Source: a virus
Length of the DNA: 64,000 bases
IMG/VR virus record: IMGVR_UViG_3300044844_000506
Span: 1-64,000 of that record
Strand: one strand, 5' to 3'
Below, piece after piece: positions 22,795 through 30,075 of the stretch (position 1 is its first letter; each line of letters starts with the position of its first letter). The notes beneath the pieces are model-generated. The model did not search any database and was not told where the DNA came from. It saw only the letters and a list, made by a program, of their open reading frames with translations. Made by a program: the position numbers and the translations under genes.

Positions 22795-23528
22795 ATAGAT
22801 TCAATCATGGAACAATCTGTTGGATACCTATAAGGTAATTTTACATCGTAAACATTAGATATTTCTACTTCTGGATATTCCTGTTTTGCTAAATCTAATA
22901 GTAGTTTACGTTCCGTGCCTACATTTATGATGCCTCTCATATCACGTTCAATGGCTTCCACAATCTTTTGAGCAATTACATCCATCCAGTCAGCACTTGT
23001 GTATACTGGATGATAAACTTTTTTATAAGCATTTGGACCCCATGTTCCACGGGGTTTCATAGCTGCTCGTATAATTAGATCTTTATTTTTATCGCAGAAC
23101 CACTCTCCCATGTACTTAGTTATACCATAAATAGATCTTGGTCCTGCCTGATCAACATTACTACCTACTGCATACCAACCTTTTGTTCCTGGATAAACAT
23201 AATCGCTGGAGATATAAACTACTTTAGCACCAATAAACTTAGAGGCTTCACAAACCATTTGATTACCTCTAGTATTTATTTTATATGCTTGGATTCTTCC
23301 AATAGAACTTTCTGCTCCAGCGACATCAGTATATGCTGCTAAGTTTATTACTAAGTCTGGTGCTACGTCACAAATCAATCTCCACACTTGACCAGTTGAG
23401 ATATCTACTTCTTCATGAGTTGGAGTAATAACATTAGCACCAGCTTTTTTTAAAAGAGGTACAAGTTCTTTTCCTAACCTACCAGACGCTCCAAATACAA
23501 CGACTTTCTTTTCCTTAAGATAACTCAT
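22791..23528 (-). CDS. rmlD: dTDP-4-dehydrorhamnose reductase-like protein
   Basis: 245 residues of the extended short-chain dehydrogenase type, shorter than usual RmlD (about 290). Visible: VVVFGASGRLGKEL (NAD(P) loop), DVAPDLVINLAAYTDV, VYISSDYVYPG and SIYGITKYMGE (catalytic Tyr-x3-Lys), RAAMKPRGTWG. Likely reduces a 4-keto sugar nucleotide made by the RmlB-like enzyme upstream. No RmlA or RmlC is present here. Confidence 0.8.
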   Translation of the reverse strand: MSYLKEKKVVVFGASGRLGKELVPLLKKAGANVITPTHEEVDISTGQVWRLICDVAPDLVINLAAYTDVAGAESSIGRIQAYKINTRGNQMVCEASKFIGAKVVYISSDYVYPGTKGWYAVGSNVDQAGPRSIYGITKYMGEWFCDKNKDLIIRAAMKPRGTWGPNAYKKVYHPVYTSADWMDVIAQKIVEAIERDMRGIINVGTERKLLLDLAKQEYPEVEISNVYDVKLPYRYPTDCSMIESI

Positions 23529-23535
23529 TACTACC

Positions 23536-24543
23536 TTAATTTAATTCATCATGCAAAGTTTGCAATTGACTATGCAAGAACTCAAATAACTTTAACGTCC
23601 AATAAGCGTTTTTGCCTTCCAAGACTCCAAGTTTAGTGGAATCCATCGTGTACAATTTATCATGTCCTAGACGATCTTTCACACGCTTTATCTTAATTTT
23701 ATTCCCAAGCAGTTCCCAAACAGAACTGACATAATTAACAATATCACAATTTCCAATAGGGTCTTGCGTTGATCCTATGTTTACAATGTGATTTTTTGCT
23801 TCACTATTCTTCATCAAAGAAAATATCATGCGAGCATTATCATCAACATAAATCCATTCACGACATTGAGTGCCATCACCGTAAACAGGTATGGGTTGAT
23901 CCTCTTTAATGCACTTAAGAATCTTGGGAATGAACTTCTCTGGATATTGGTGTGGACCAAAGTTATTACAGCTTCTTGTAATCAAATACTTCAGACCGTA
24001 AGTTCTTCCACACGCTATGACTAGATTGTCTGCTGATGCTTTTGATGCAGCATAATAAGAACTAGGCTTTTGCAGCGTCTGCTCATCAGCCATCTGAATA
24101 CCCTCTTCATAGCGATCTCCATAAACTTCATCGGTGGAGATTTGGACAAATCGCTTCAACTCCTTAGATTGACGAACAATCTCAAGAAGGTTAAACACAC
24201 CCATTACATTAGCTCGCATAAAAGGAGAACCATCTGTAATGGAATTATCAACATGGGTTTCAGCGGCAAAGTTTACGACATACTCAGACTTCAAAAGACA
24301 GTTATTTGTCTTAGAGTTAATATTGGTGTCAGCAATATCAACACCATCGTAGAACTTAACTCGCTTCTTCATAGAAGAATCGAGCCAATCAAATCTCTGC
24401 TTTATTAGATTACTAGAAACATAAGTAAGAATGTCTATTACAGCCACATCATACTTAGTATTCTCAAGTATGTATTTTACGAATCTAGATCCAATAAATC
24501 CTCGACCACCAGTTACAGTAATTAGTTTAGTTTTTTTAATCAT
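23536..24543 (-). CDS. rmlB: dTDP-glucose 4,6-dehydratase-like protein
   Basis: 335 residues. ITVTGGRGFIGSRFVKYI (NAD loop), VVNFAAETHVDNSITDG, ISTDEVYGDRYEEG (catalytic TDE) and YYAASKASADNLV (Tyr-x3-Lys) are the hallmarks of RmlB; SCNNFGPHQYPEKFIPK and GDGTQCREWIYVDD also match. It would make a 4-keto-6-deoxy sugar nucleotide for the cluster's transferases. First gene of the glycan operon, after tRNA-Asn. Confidence 0.9.
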   Translation of the reverse strand: MIKKTKLITVTGGRGFIGSRFVKYILENTKYDVAVIDILTYVSSNLIKQRFDWLDSSMKKRVKFYDGVDIADTNINSKTNNCLLKSEYVVNFAAETHVDNSITDGSPFMRANVMGVFNLLEIVRQSKELKRFVQISTDEVYGDRYEEGIQMADEQTLQKPSSYYAASKASADNLVIACGRTYGLKYLITRSCNNFGPHQYPEKFIPKILKCIKEDQPIPVYGDGTQCREWIYVDDNARMIFSLMKNSEAKNHIVNIGSTQDPIGNCDIVNYVSSVWELLGNKIKIKRVKDRLGHDKLYTMDSTKLGVLEGKNAYWTLKLFEFLHSQLQTLHDELN

Positions 24544-24573
24544 TATTATTAAATGTATGATTTTTTTAAAAGT

Positions 24574-24648
24574 TGGCTCCTCGGGTAGGACTCGAACCTA
24601 CAACCAATCGGTTAACAGCCGATTGCTCTACCATTGAGCTACCGAGGA
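24574..24648 (-). tRNA. tRNA-Asn (GUU)
   Basis: Acceptor TCCTCGG/CCGAGGA, D arm TAGCTCAATGGTAGAGC, anticodon loop CTGTTAA in stem ATCGG/CCGAT, T arm GTAGGTTCGAGTCCTAC, discriminator G, encoded CCA. 75 nt. Confidence 0.95.
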
Positions 24649-24654
24649 CCATTA

Positions 24655-24777
24655 TTAACTCATAGCTAGGACTATAGCTATTAATGCATAAATTACTACT
24701 ACACCAAGGACAGCAATAAGGCATCCGAACTCTTCCTCGGACTTATCTTCATCATCGTAATCAGAAGGGCAACTCAT
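24655..24777 (-). CDS. 40-residue membrane protein
   Basis: ATG 24777 to TAA 24655. Acidic N-terminus (SDYDDEDKSEEEFG) then one hydrophobic span (LIAVLGVVVIYALIAIVLA). Overlaps the upstream gene by 17 bases. Single-pass inner-membrane peptide of unknown role. Confidence 0.6.
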   Translation of the reverse strand: MSCPSDYDDEDKSEEEFGCLIAVLGVVVIYALIAIVLAMS

Positions 24778-25009
24778 TACTAGTATCCTCGTCTGCTTCG
24801 ATTTGTCTTTCGATTTGGGATAGGACGAATTGGAGTCTATCTATTACGTCAATTGTCTTTACTGCTCTCTCTGCTAGCTGGATATTGAATCCTCCATCAT
24901 ACCATTCATCCTTGGTAGTCTTGGTAGAGGTTTCTGCCAGTAAGGCTCTTGCGAACTCCTTGGCTTGCTGCAAATAATCTTTACCTTCTTTATACGTTCT
25001 CTTGTGCAT
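24761..25009 (-). CDS. Hypothetical helical protein
   Basis: 82 residues, mostly helix (YLQQAKEFARALLAE, AERAVKTIDVIDRLQFVLSQ) with a short acidic tail. No known domain. Sits between two small genes in an accessory patch. Confidence 0.6.
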   Translation of the reverse strand: MHKRTYKEGKDYLQQAKEFARALLAETSTKTTKDEWYDGGFNIQLAERAVKTIDVIDRLQFVLSQIERQIEADEDTSNELPF

Positions 25010-25033
25010 ATTACTAGTTTGACTTTCTGGCTA

Positions 25034-25225
25034 TTAATACCACTCCATAATAGACTTCTGAAGGCTAATTATATCGGAATCCATCACTTTTATTATTTGT
25101 TCTAGCTTGTTTATTTCGGCTAGGTGGTCCTCATATTTAACCCACTTTCCAGTATCGCTTTCTTGTTCTTCCACTTGGCAGTCATTACAGAATCTATCTA
25201 ATTCGTGATTGTATCTTTTAATCAT
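25034..25225 (-). CDS. Hypothetical protein with CxxC
   Basis: 63 residues: N-terminal DRFCNDCQVEEQES with one CxxC, then a leucine/isoleucine heptad helix (LAEINKLEQIIKVMDSDIIS) likely to dimerise. Its start overlaps the stop of the second Gly-rich repeat gene by ATGA. Confidence 0.55.
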   Translation of the reverse strand: MIKRYNHELDRFCNDCQVEEQESDTGKWVKYEDHLAEINKLEQIIKVMDSDIISLQKSIMEWY

Positions 25226-25356
25226 GTTTTCTCCTGCACTATGTCCTCTTCACCATAGCCATCGCCATAGCCAGAGCCAGAGCCAGAGCCATAGCCAGAG
25301 CCAGAGCCATAGCCATAGCCAGAGCCATAGCCAGAGCCAGAGCCATCACGGCTCAT
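25222..25356 (-). CDS. Gly-Tyr-Ser repeat protein 2
   Basis: 44 residues: MSRDG, then alternating Gly with Ser, Tyr or Asp (GSGSGYGSGYGYGSGSG pattern), then a conserved tail EEDIVQEK. GAGGAC before ATG 25356 is the ribosome site. The repeat uses only GGC for Gly and TCT, TAT or GAT for the other residue, so it is a GGCTMT-type DNA repeat prone to slippage. Twin of 25368-25547. Low-complexity, probably disordered; could be sticky or phase-separating. Function unknown. Confidence 0.65.
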   Translation of the reverse strand: MSRDGSGSGYGSGYGYGSGSGYGSGSGSGYGDGYGEEDIVQEKT

Positions 25357-25367
25357 TTGTCCTCTAA

Positions 25368-25547
25368 TCAATTGCTCTTGCATTGCACTATGTCCTCTTT
25401 ACCATCGCCATAGCCATAGCCATCGCCATAGCCATAGCCATAGCCATCGCCATCGCCATAGCCAGAGCCATAGCTAGAGCCATAGCCATAGCCATAACCA
25501 TAGCCATAGCCAGAGCCAGAGCCAGAGCCAGAGCCTTTACGGCTCAT
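25368..25547 (-). CDS. Gly-Tyr-Ser repeat protein 1
   Basis: 59 residues from ATG 25547, after CGAGGCC. Same design as its twin downstream: MSRKG, a 40-residue alternating Gly-X block with X being Ser, Tyr or Asp, and a tail KEDIVQCKSN. The two share start context, repeat and tail, so they arose by duplication, with different repeat lengths. The longer frame to 25583 would overlap the DUF6948 gene. Confidence 0.65.
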   Translation of the reverse strand: MSRKGSGSGSGSGYGYGYGYGYGSSYGSGYGDGDGYGYGYGDGYGYGDGKEDIVQCKSN

Positions 25548-25558
25548 TTGGCCTCGGA

Positions 25559-25864
25559 TTAGCTCCACGGTGCCTTCTCCCAAGCAGCAACAGCATCATC
25601 GCTGCACAGAGCGACTGCGGTCACGTTGCGAACTTGGATGTCCGCCTTCGGCCCAACTTTGCATCCGCTCGAAGGGCCAGTCGCCGCGAGGCCAAAACAG
25701 CCCTTGACATCCGCGCTCCAGTAGATGCACATCCGCGCATCCTTGAGCGTTATGGTGTCGCCATCGTAGTTGTTGGTGTATCCGAAAAACACACCACGAT
25801 GCGAGGTCGTAACGAGAACGGGAACCATCTTCTTAGCAGACTTCTTAACGATCTTCTTAGCCAT
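25559..25864 (-). CDS. DUF6948-like protein, GC-rich
   Basis: 101 residues. Lys-rich start, then VLVTTSHRGVFFGYTNNYDG and RMCIYWSADVKGCFGLAATG, which I recognise as the DUF6948 type (from memory). Base composition is plainly more GC-rich than the surrounding genes and favours C/G at third positions, suggesting recent transfer. Function unknown; small, soluble, beta-rich. Confidence 0.75.
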   Translation of the reverse strand: MAKKIVKKSAKKMVPVLVTTSHRGVFFGYTNNYDGDTITLKDARMCIYWSADVKGCFGLAATGPSSGCKVGPKADIQVRNVTAVALCSDDAVAAWEKAPWS

Positions 25865-25965
25865 GTTTAATTCCTTTCAAAAGTTTGTTTGCTTGACGTT
25901 TACCTAAATTACTTTTAACACTTTTCTTATTCTTTCATTGATTAGTATACAACAAAAGATTGTAT

Positions 25966-26042
25966 TGGTCCGCCTATTAGGATTTGAACCTACATCTGAG
26001 GCTTATAAGACCCCTGCTCTAACCAGATTGAGCTATAAGCGG
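25966..26042 (-). tRNA. tRNA-Ile (UAU)
   Basis: Acceptor CCGCTTA/TAGGCGG, D arm TAGCTCAATCTGGTTAGAGC, anticodon loop CTTATAA in stem GGGGT/GCCTC (two G-U), T arm GTAGGTTCAAATCCTA, encoded CCA. 77 nt. UAU reads AUA directly, unusual in bacteria, which mostly use a modified CAU anticodon. Suits an AT-rich phage. Confidence 0.9.
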
Positions 26043-26106
26043 ATAGTTTTTGAGGAGAAGGATCACTCCCCCTCCTCAGTATCATATCTAACTTACTGCA
26101 AAAATT

Positions 26107-26688
26107 TTAGCAAGAGACAGATGCTTCTGTGCTTTCAATCTTTTTGTTATCTGTGTGCATGGCACCAAGTGCTTTAGTTGCTGCAATAAGAGCTTCCTTA
26201 GGCTGCAACTTAATCAAAGACTTAGCTGCCTGACCATAGTGCTGTCTCTTACGGGCACTGAACATGGCAAGAATAGCTTCGATTCCTAGTAACCAAGGTG
26301 CCGCACCTTCTACACCAACCAGTAGGGTCTTGATAACCCCAAGAACCCCAGGATCTGTAAAAAAATCTTCCCAACCTTCTTTCTCTCTTAAATTAACACC
26401 TTCAAGAGGAACATAAAGTGTAGATTCTTCCTTTACATTCTTACGAGCAGTGATAATCACTTCATTTTCTGGAGTTACCTGAAGAGCCATCTCTACTTCA
26501 TCAGGAACAATTTCAAGTGGTACATAACCAATTTGATCTTGTGGAACATCCTGAGTTAGTTGACTCTCTGTGGTAACAACAACTTGATATCCTTCTTGAG
26601 GTGGTTCCCAGAAGAAAAGACTCTTACAAGCTGAGATAGGTAGAATAACTACCAGAAGTAAAACAATAATACCTAAAAATCTATTCAT
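26107..26688 (-). CDS. Putative lipoprotein
   Basis: 193 residues with an N-terminal signal: basic Asn-Arg, hydrophobic FLGIIVLLLVVILP, and lipobox ISAC at residues 18-21, so lipid attachment at Cys21 is likely. The middle is beta-rich and acidic; a weakly hydrophobic segment (VEGAAPWLLGIEAILAMFS) near residue 130-148 precedes a basic helix. Phage lipoproteins include outer spanins and superinfection proteins; no spanin partner is visible. First gene upstream of tRNA-Ile. Confidence 0.65.
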   Translation of the reverse strand: MNRFLGIIVLLLVVILPISACKSLFFWEPPQEGYQVVVTTESQLTQDVPQDQIGYVPLEIVPDEVEMALQVTPENEVIITARKNVKEESTLYVPLEGVNLREKEGWEDFFTDPGVLGVIKTLLVGVEGAAPWLLGIEAILAMFSARKRQHYGQAAKSLIKLQPKEALIAATKALGAMHTDNKKIESTEASVSC

Positions 26689-26691
26689 AAA

Positions 26692-27483
26692 TTAAGCCTC
26701 TAAACGCTTTTTAAACTCTTCCTCACTAGCTACTTCACTAGTGACTTTTGATTCTCCTTCTTCCTTAGATGGAATAGAACCAGTAGCCATTAATGTTTGA
26801 GCTAGGTTCTTAACTTCCTCATAGTTCTCCTTCTTAATAAGAGCCTTGAGGTCGTGTAGAGAATCCATATACTTAGCAATAGCTGACTTACTAGATCCAG
26901 CAGGAGTTGAATTCATCTTAGGACGGGATTGTTCGTAATTACGATACTCACCCTTCATTGTCACGATAAAGTTGAAGTCATGTCCCTTATCTAGGCTTGT
27001 AATGTCTCCAAGACCTTCAATACCTAGATCATCATCACCAAGCATATAAGACATAATTGTCTTAAATTGATCTTTACCAACGGAAAGAATCTTTACAGTA
27101 TCAGTCTTTCGATCTACTACATTCATGTAGATTCTTTCCTTTGCACGAATTGAAAGAGATCCCTTGCCATACTTATCTGCTAGTGTAGTATCACCTAGCT
27201 TGTGACGCTTCCACATTTCGTAATAAGCATCACACAGGGGGCAGGGTTCTCCATGCATCTTAAGGCAGTGAATGTTTCTTGCCTTACCATTCTGGTCATG
27301 GATCTTATGTACCTTGTTCTCTACATAAAACCATTTTCCCTCCTCCTTGGCAGGGAGAATTCTAACGACGTTAGAACCCATCTCCATACTCATAAAGTTC
27401 TTTAGGAAGTCCTCAGAGTTGGCTGCGGGCTTTTCCTTTGTAAGTTCAGTATATTTCTTCTTAAGTTCGTCTAAGTTTACCAT
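26692..27483 (-). CDS. 32: gp32-like single-stranded DNA-binding protein
   Basis: 263 residues in the T4 gp32 layout: basic N-terminal arm (LDELKKKYTELTKEK), core with a zinc site HCLKMHGEPCPLC (His and three Cys, near residues 73-85), GSLSIRAKERIYMNVVDR strand, and a charged C-terminal tail. It coats single-stranded DNA in replication and recombination and would organise UvsX, helicase and polymerase. Followed by the UvsY-like and helicase genes upstream on the same strand. Confidence 0.88.
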   Translation of the reverse strand: MVNLDELKKKYTELTKEKPAANSEDFLKNFMSMEMGSNVVRILPAKEEGKWFYVENKVHKIHDQNGKARNIHCLKMHGEPCPLCDAYYEMWKRHKLGDTTLADKYGKGSLSIRAKERIYMNVVDRKTDTVKILSVGKDQFKTIMSYMLGDDDLGIEGLGDITSLDKGHDFNFIVTMKGEYRNYEQSRPKMNSTPAGSSKSAIAKYMDSLHDLKALIKKENYEEVKNLAQTLMATGSIPSKEEGESKVTSEVASEEEFKKRLEA

Positions 27484-27499
27484 AGTTTAATCCTTGTTG

Positions 27500-27949
27500 T
27501 TAGCCGTAAATACCCATCTCTTTTCGTGAGTTACTTGATATCTGAATGAGACAGTCTTTACGGTGTTCGAGACTTGAAATTAACCCCTTTAATAGATTGA
27601 ATCTATGATCTAAGGTTAACTTCTGTTGCTTGAGGCTGTTATACTCCTCATCAGATAATACCTTAGATTCCAGATATTTATCTGTAGGCTTCGATTTATT
27701 TTCTAGTCTGTACTTAGCATCCTCCCTTGAACGTATGTCAGCCTCTAACTTGTCCAAGTAGTGCTGTGTTAGTTCAGACTTTGCTTTGGCTTCATTTAGA
27801 AGCCCTGAATAGTATGCGAATACTGAAGCATGATGACCTAACTCGAAGTCTAGATAAGTTTTATCTATTCTAGCTAAGTTATCCGCTAATTCAACATACT
27901 TCTTCCAATCTAAATCATCATCTTTACTCAAAAATATATACTCCCTCAT
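27500..27949 (-). CDS. UvsY-like recombination mediator (tentative)
   Basis: 149 residues from ATG 27949, with GAGGAG before it. A mostly helical protein with the general plan of UvsY: Tyr-x-Asp start, HHASVFAYYSGLLNEAKAK, DKLEADIRSREDAKYRLEN, and a C-terminal LDHRFNLLKGLISSLEHRKDCL. UvsY loads UvsX on gp32-coated DNA; the gene sits directly beside gp32, as expected for such a role. Assignment rests on pattern and place. Confidence 0.55.
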   Translation of the reverse strand: MREYIFLSKDDDLDWKKYVELADNLARIDKTYLDFELGHHASVFAYYSGLLNEAKAKSELTQHYLDKLEADIRSREDAKYRLENKSKPTDKYLESKVLSDEEYNSLKQQKLTLDHRFNLLKGLISSLEHRKDCLIQISSNSRKEMGIYG

Positions 27950-28215
27950 GACCACTCCTCGTCATCTTCTTCATCCTCTTCTTCATCCTCAACGACTTCA
28001 ACAGTCTTTTGAACATGAATAGTTACTACATTATAGAAGTCATTCTCTGATGTATACTTATCTGCATTAATATAGGAATGTTCGTAAACATCCTTTACAT
28101 ACGCAGATTGTACAATATCATATTCAGAGAATATCATTACAGGCATTGTTGGATCAAATTTCTGTAGTAGATTTATTAATTCCCTTACATTTAATGTAGG
28201 TAACTTTTGTTGCAT
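27946..28215 (-). CDS. Hypothetical protein with acidic tail
   Basis: 89 residues: N-terminal helix and strand (VRELINLLQKFDPTMPVMIF) then an acidic C-terminus (EEDEEDDEEW). The N-terminal Leu-Leu-x-Lys-Phe-Asp-Pro-x-x-Pro-Val pattern is met in small phage proteins of unknown role. It lies between the UvsY-like and helicase genes, overlapping the former by ATGA. Confidence 0.65.
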   Translation of the reverse strand: MQQKLPTLNVRELINLLQKFDPTMPVMIFSEYDIVQSAYVKDVYEHSYINADKYTSENDFYNVVTIHVQKTVEVVEDEEEDEEDDEEWS

Positions 28216-29517
28216 TTATTCCTCTGAGATTAGTTCACCCTCGTAATCCTTCATTTCGAGAGTTCCGTAATTAATACCAATTGGGAAAGTAAATCGAGTC
28301 TTGCTGTTTCTAGACTTCATTACATAGACCCTCATTACTCCCTGATCATATTCCTGTTCAGTTTGGTTTAATGAGATAGCTAAGTCACAGGTACGAATCT
28401 TACCATATGAATCGGCTAATTCTGTATCAGTGATTAGAGTAGACTTAGCACCTTCTCTATTTGGTTGACTAGCAGTCCAAATGATACAATTATACTCTAC
28501 ACCAAGACCTCTAAGTTCTTGAGCGATTCTCTCTTGAGCCTGATACTCTGCTAGACCTTCTGTAGTTGGGCGAAGGAGTTCTAGATAGTCAATTATGATA
28601 ATATCTGGAGTAAACTCTTCGTAATTATGAATCTGATTAATTAAAGCCCTAATAGTATTTGCGTTGGCTCTTCCTGTTGGGAACTCTTTAATAACCAGTC
28701 TACTCTCAGGAAATGCTTCCTTGAAAGTAGCAAGTCTCTTCTTCAAAAGATCCTGATTGTCCTTCAGCTTCTCTTGTGGAATTAAACTCATTACTGAGTC
28801 AAATCTTTGAGCGATTCTATCTTCACTCATCTCTAGAGAGATATAAAGAACCTTACGATTTTCCGTAAGTGCCTTTACTGCCTGATTGACTAGGTAAATA
28901 GACTTTCCTCTACCCGATCCAGCAACAACCATGCACAACTCTTTTCTTGCTGGACCACCCTCCATAGTCTTGTTCAGTTCATTAAAGACTGTGGAAAAAC
29001 GATTGGTGCTGTTAGTATCAGTTAATCTTACCCAACGCTCTGTAACATCGGTAAAGTAGTTTTGACCTAGGTTAAGATCTCTACTGATAGTTAGAGCCTT
29101 CTTTACTTCTAACTCAACATCACCAAATCTATCATCCTTGATTAACTGAATGCTCTTTGAGATAGCTAACTTAATAGCCTCCTTCTTAGCAAAGCGTTCA
29201 ATTAGGTCTAGATAGTAGGTTCTATTCTCTAGAGATGTCTTGTCTAGATTATTAATCCATTCAAGTTCATCCTCATAATCACTAATCTTAGTCTTGTCTG
29301 TAAGGTGAGTCTTTATCTGCTCAACAATTACATGATCATTGGGTAGTACCTTATACTTATCGTAGTGAGATACAACAACATCAAAAATTAAACGATGTGA
29401 GTCAAACTCAAAATATTCAGACTTTACAAGATTAATAATCTGTAGATAGAAATCCTTATCAGACTTGAGTAGATAAATGATTCCTCTCTGAATAGAGTCA
29501 ACGAATTTATATGCCAT
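28216..29517 (-). CDS. 41: DnaB-type replicative helicase (gp41-like)
   Basis: 433 residues: N-terminal helical domain, then a RecA-like motor with Walker A VVAGSGRGKS near residues 197-206, LYISLEMSEDRIAQRFDS (H1a/DnaB motif), DIIIIDYLELLRP (Walker B) near 301-313, and WTASQPNREG (sensor). Hexameric 5'-3' helicase of the replisome. A primase gene is not in this window. Adjacent to the recombination genes. Confidence 0.92.
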   Translation of the reverse strand: MAYKFVDSIQRGIIYLLKSDKDFYLQIINLVKSEYFEFDSHRLIFDVVVSHYDKYKVLPNDHVIVEQIKTHLTDKTKISDYEDELEWINNLDKTSLENRTYYLDLIERFAKKEAIKLAISKSIQLIKDDRFGDVELEVKKALTISRDLNLGQNYFTDVTERWVRLTDTNSTNRFSTVFNELNKTMEGGPARKELCMVVAGSGRGKSIYLVNQAVKALTENRKVLYISLEMSEDRIAQRFDSVMSLIPQEKLKDNQDLLKKRLATFKEAFPESRLVIKEFPTGRANANTIRALINQIHNYEEFTPDIIIIDYLELLRPTTEGLAEYQAQERIAQELRGLGVEYNCIIWTASQPNREGAKSTLITDTELADSYGKIRTCDLAISLNQTEQEYDQGVMRVYVMKSRNSKTRFTFPIGINYGTLEMKDYEGELISEE

Positions 29518-29519
29518 AT

Positions 29520-29720
29520 TTATTTGCTTTGGTTTAAACAGTCAGCGTGCCAATAAAACATTTCTTTGGGACCGAAGTGCTGCTCACTATCATAATAGTG
29601 TCTTGCACTTAGTTTTTGTTTAGGATCTTCAAGGTCAATGTCGTTGTGACAAAAACAACACTTGACGATTTTACTTTTTACGGTTTTTGCTTTTGTAATT
29701 ATTTTCAGCAGCTTCAGCAT
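29520..29720 (-). CDS. Small zinc-finger protein
   Basis: 66 residues. Basic N-terminus (LKIITKAKTVKSKIVK), then CCFCHNDIDL and a C-terminal YWHADCLNQ, giving a Cys/His zinc site. Starts 50 bases inside the upstream gene; no internal ATG fits better. Function unknown. Confidence 0.55.
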   Translation of the reverse strand: MLKLLKIITKAKTVKSKIVKCCFCHNDIDLEDPKQKLSARHYYDSEQHFGPKEMFYWHADCLNQSK

Positions 29721-30075
29721 GACGCTTTCTAATGGGATCCACTCTGCGATGATCGTCTTCAGTCATTAACTTTCCACCCATACGCTCCGCATGATCACGT
29801 TTTATAGTGTATGTTGCATAAGGTGAACTCTTTGACTGATTATCAAGAATCTGTTTAGTATCCTCGATAGACTCTCTAAGAAGATTATTATAGTCTGATT
29901 GTTTAAACTTAGGCTTAGATGTAGGATTGGCTACTCTAAAGTTAGGAGCCATTATAGATCTTTTACCTTGTTTTCCACATTCAGGACACTTCTTACGTTG
30001 GGGAGGATTTTTCATATCTCCCTCCCCTTCGTAATGAATCTCACATTTAGCACATTCGAAAATGTACGTTGCCAT
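29671..30075 (-). CDS. FmdB-like zinc-ribbon protein
   Basis: 134 residues from ATG 30075, overlapping the reductase stop. MATYIFECAKCEIHYE and KCPECGKQGKRSIMAPNFRVA form a FmdB-type putative regulatory zinc ribbon (two Cys pairs). The rest is a charged helical tail ending in a Lys/Arg-rich stretch. Often paired with replication genes in phages; role unknown. Confidence 0.75.
   Translation of the reverse strand: MATYIFECAKCEIHYEGEGDMKNPPQRKKCPECGKQGKRSIMAPNFRVANPTSKPKFKQSDYNNLLRESIEDTKQILDNQSKSSPYATYTIKRDHAERMGGKLMTEDDHRRVDPIRKRHAEAAENNYKSKNRKK

Noticed and set aside
25228-25540. Repeat region considered as CRISPR or satellite DNA
   Set aside because: The repeats have no spacers, keep an open frame on the minus strand and are bounded by a start with ribosome site and conserved tails, so they are coding.
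25634-25870. Plus-strand open frame opposite the DUF6948 gene
   Set aside because: It mirrors a real gene of high GC content, which lengthens antisense frames; no ribosome site or family match.
26047-26074. TGAGGAG/CTCCTCA hairpin as terminator of the lipoprotein gene
   Set aside because: Only seven base pairs with a long loop and followed by A rather than T on the minus strand.
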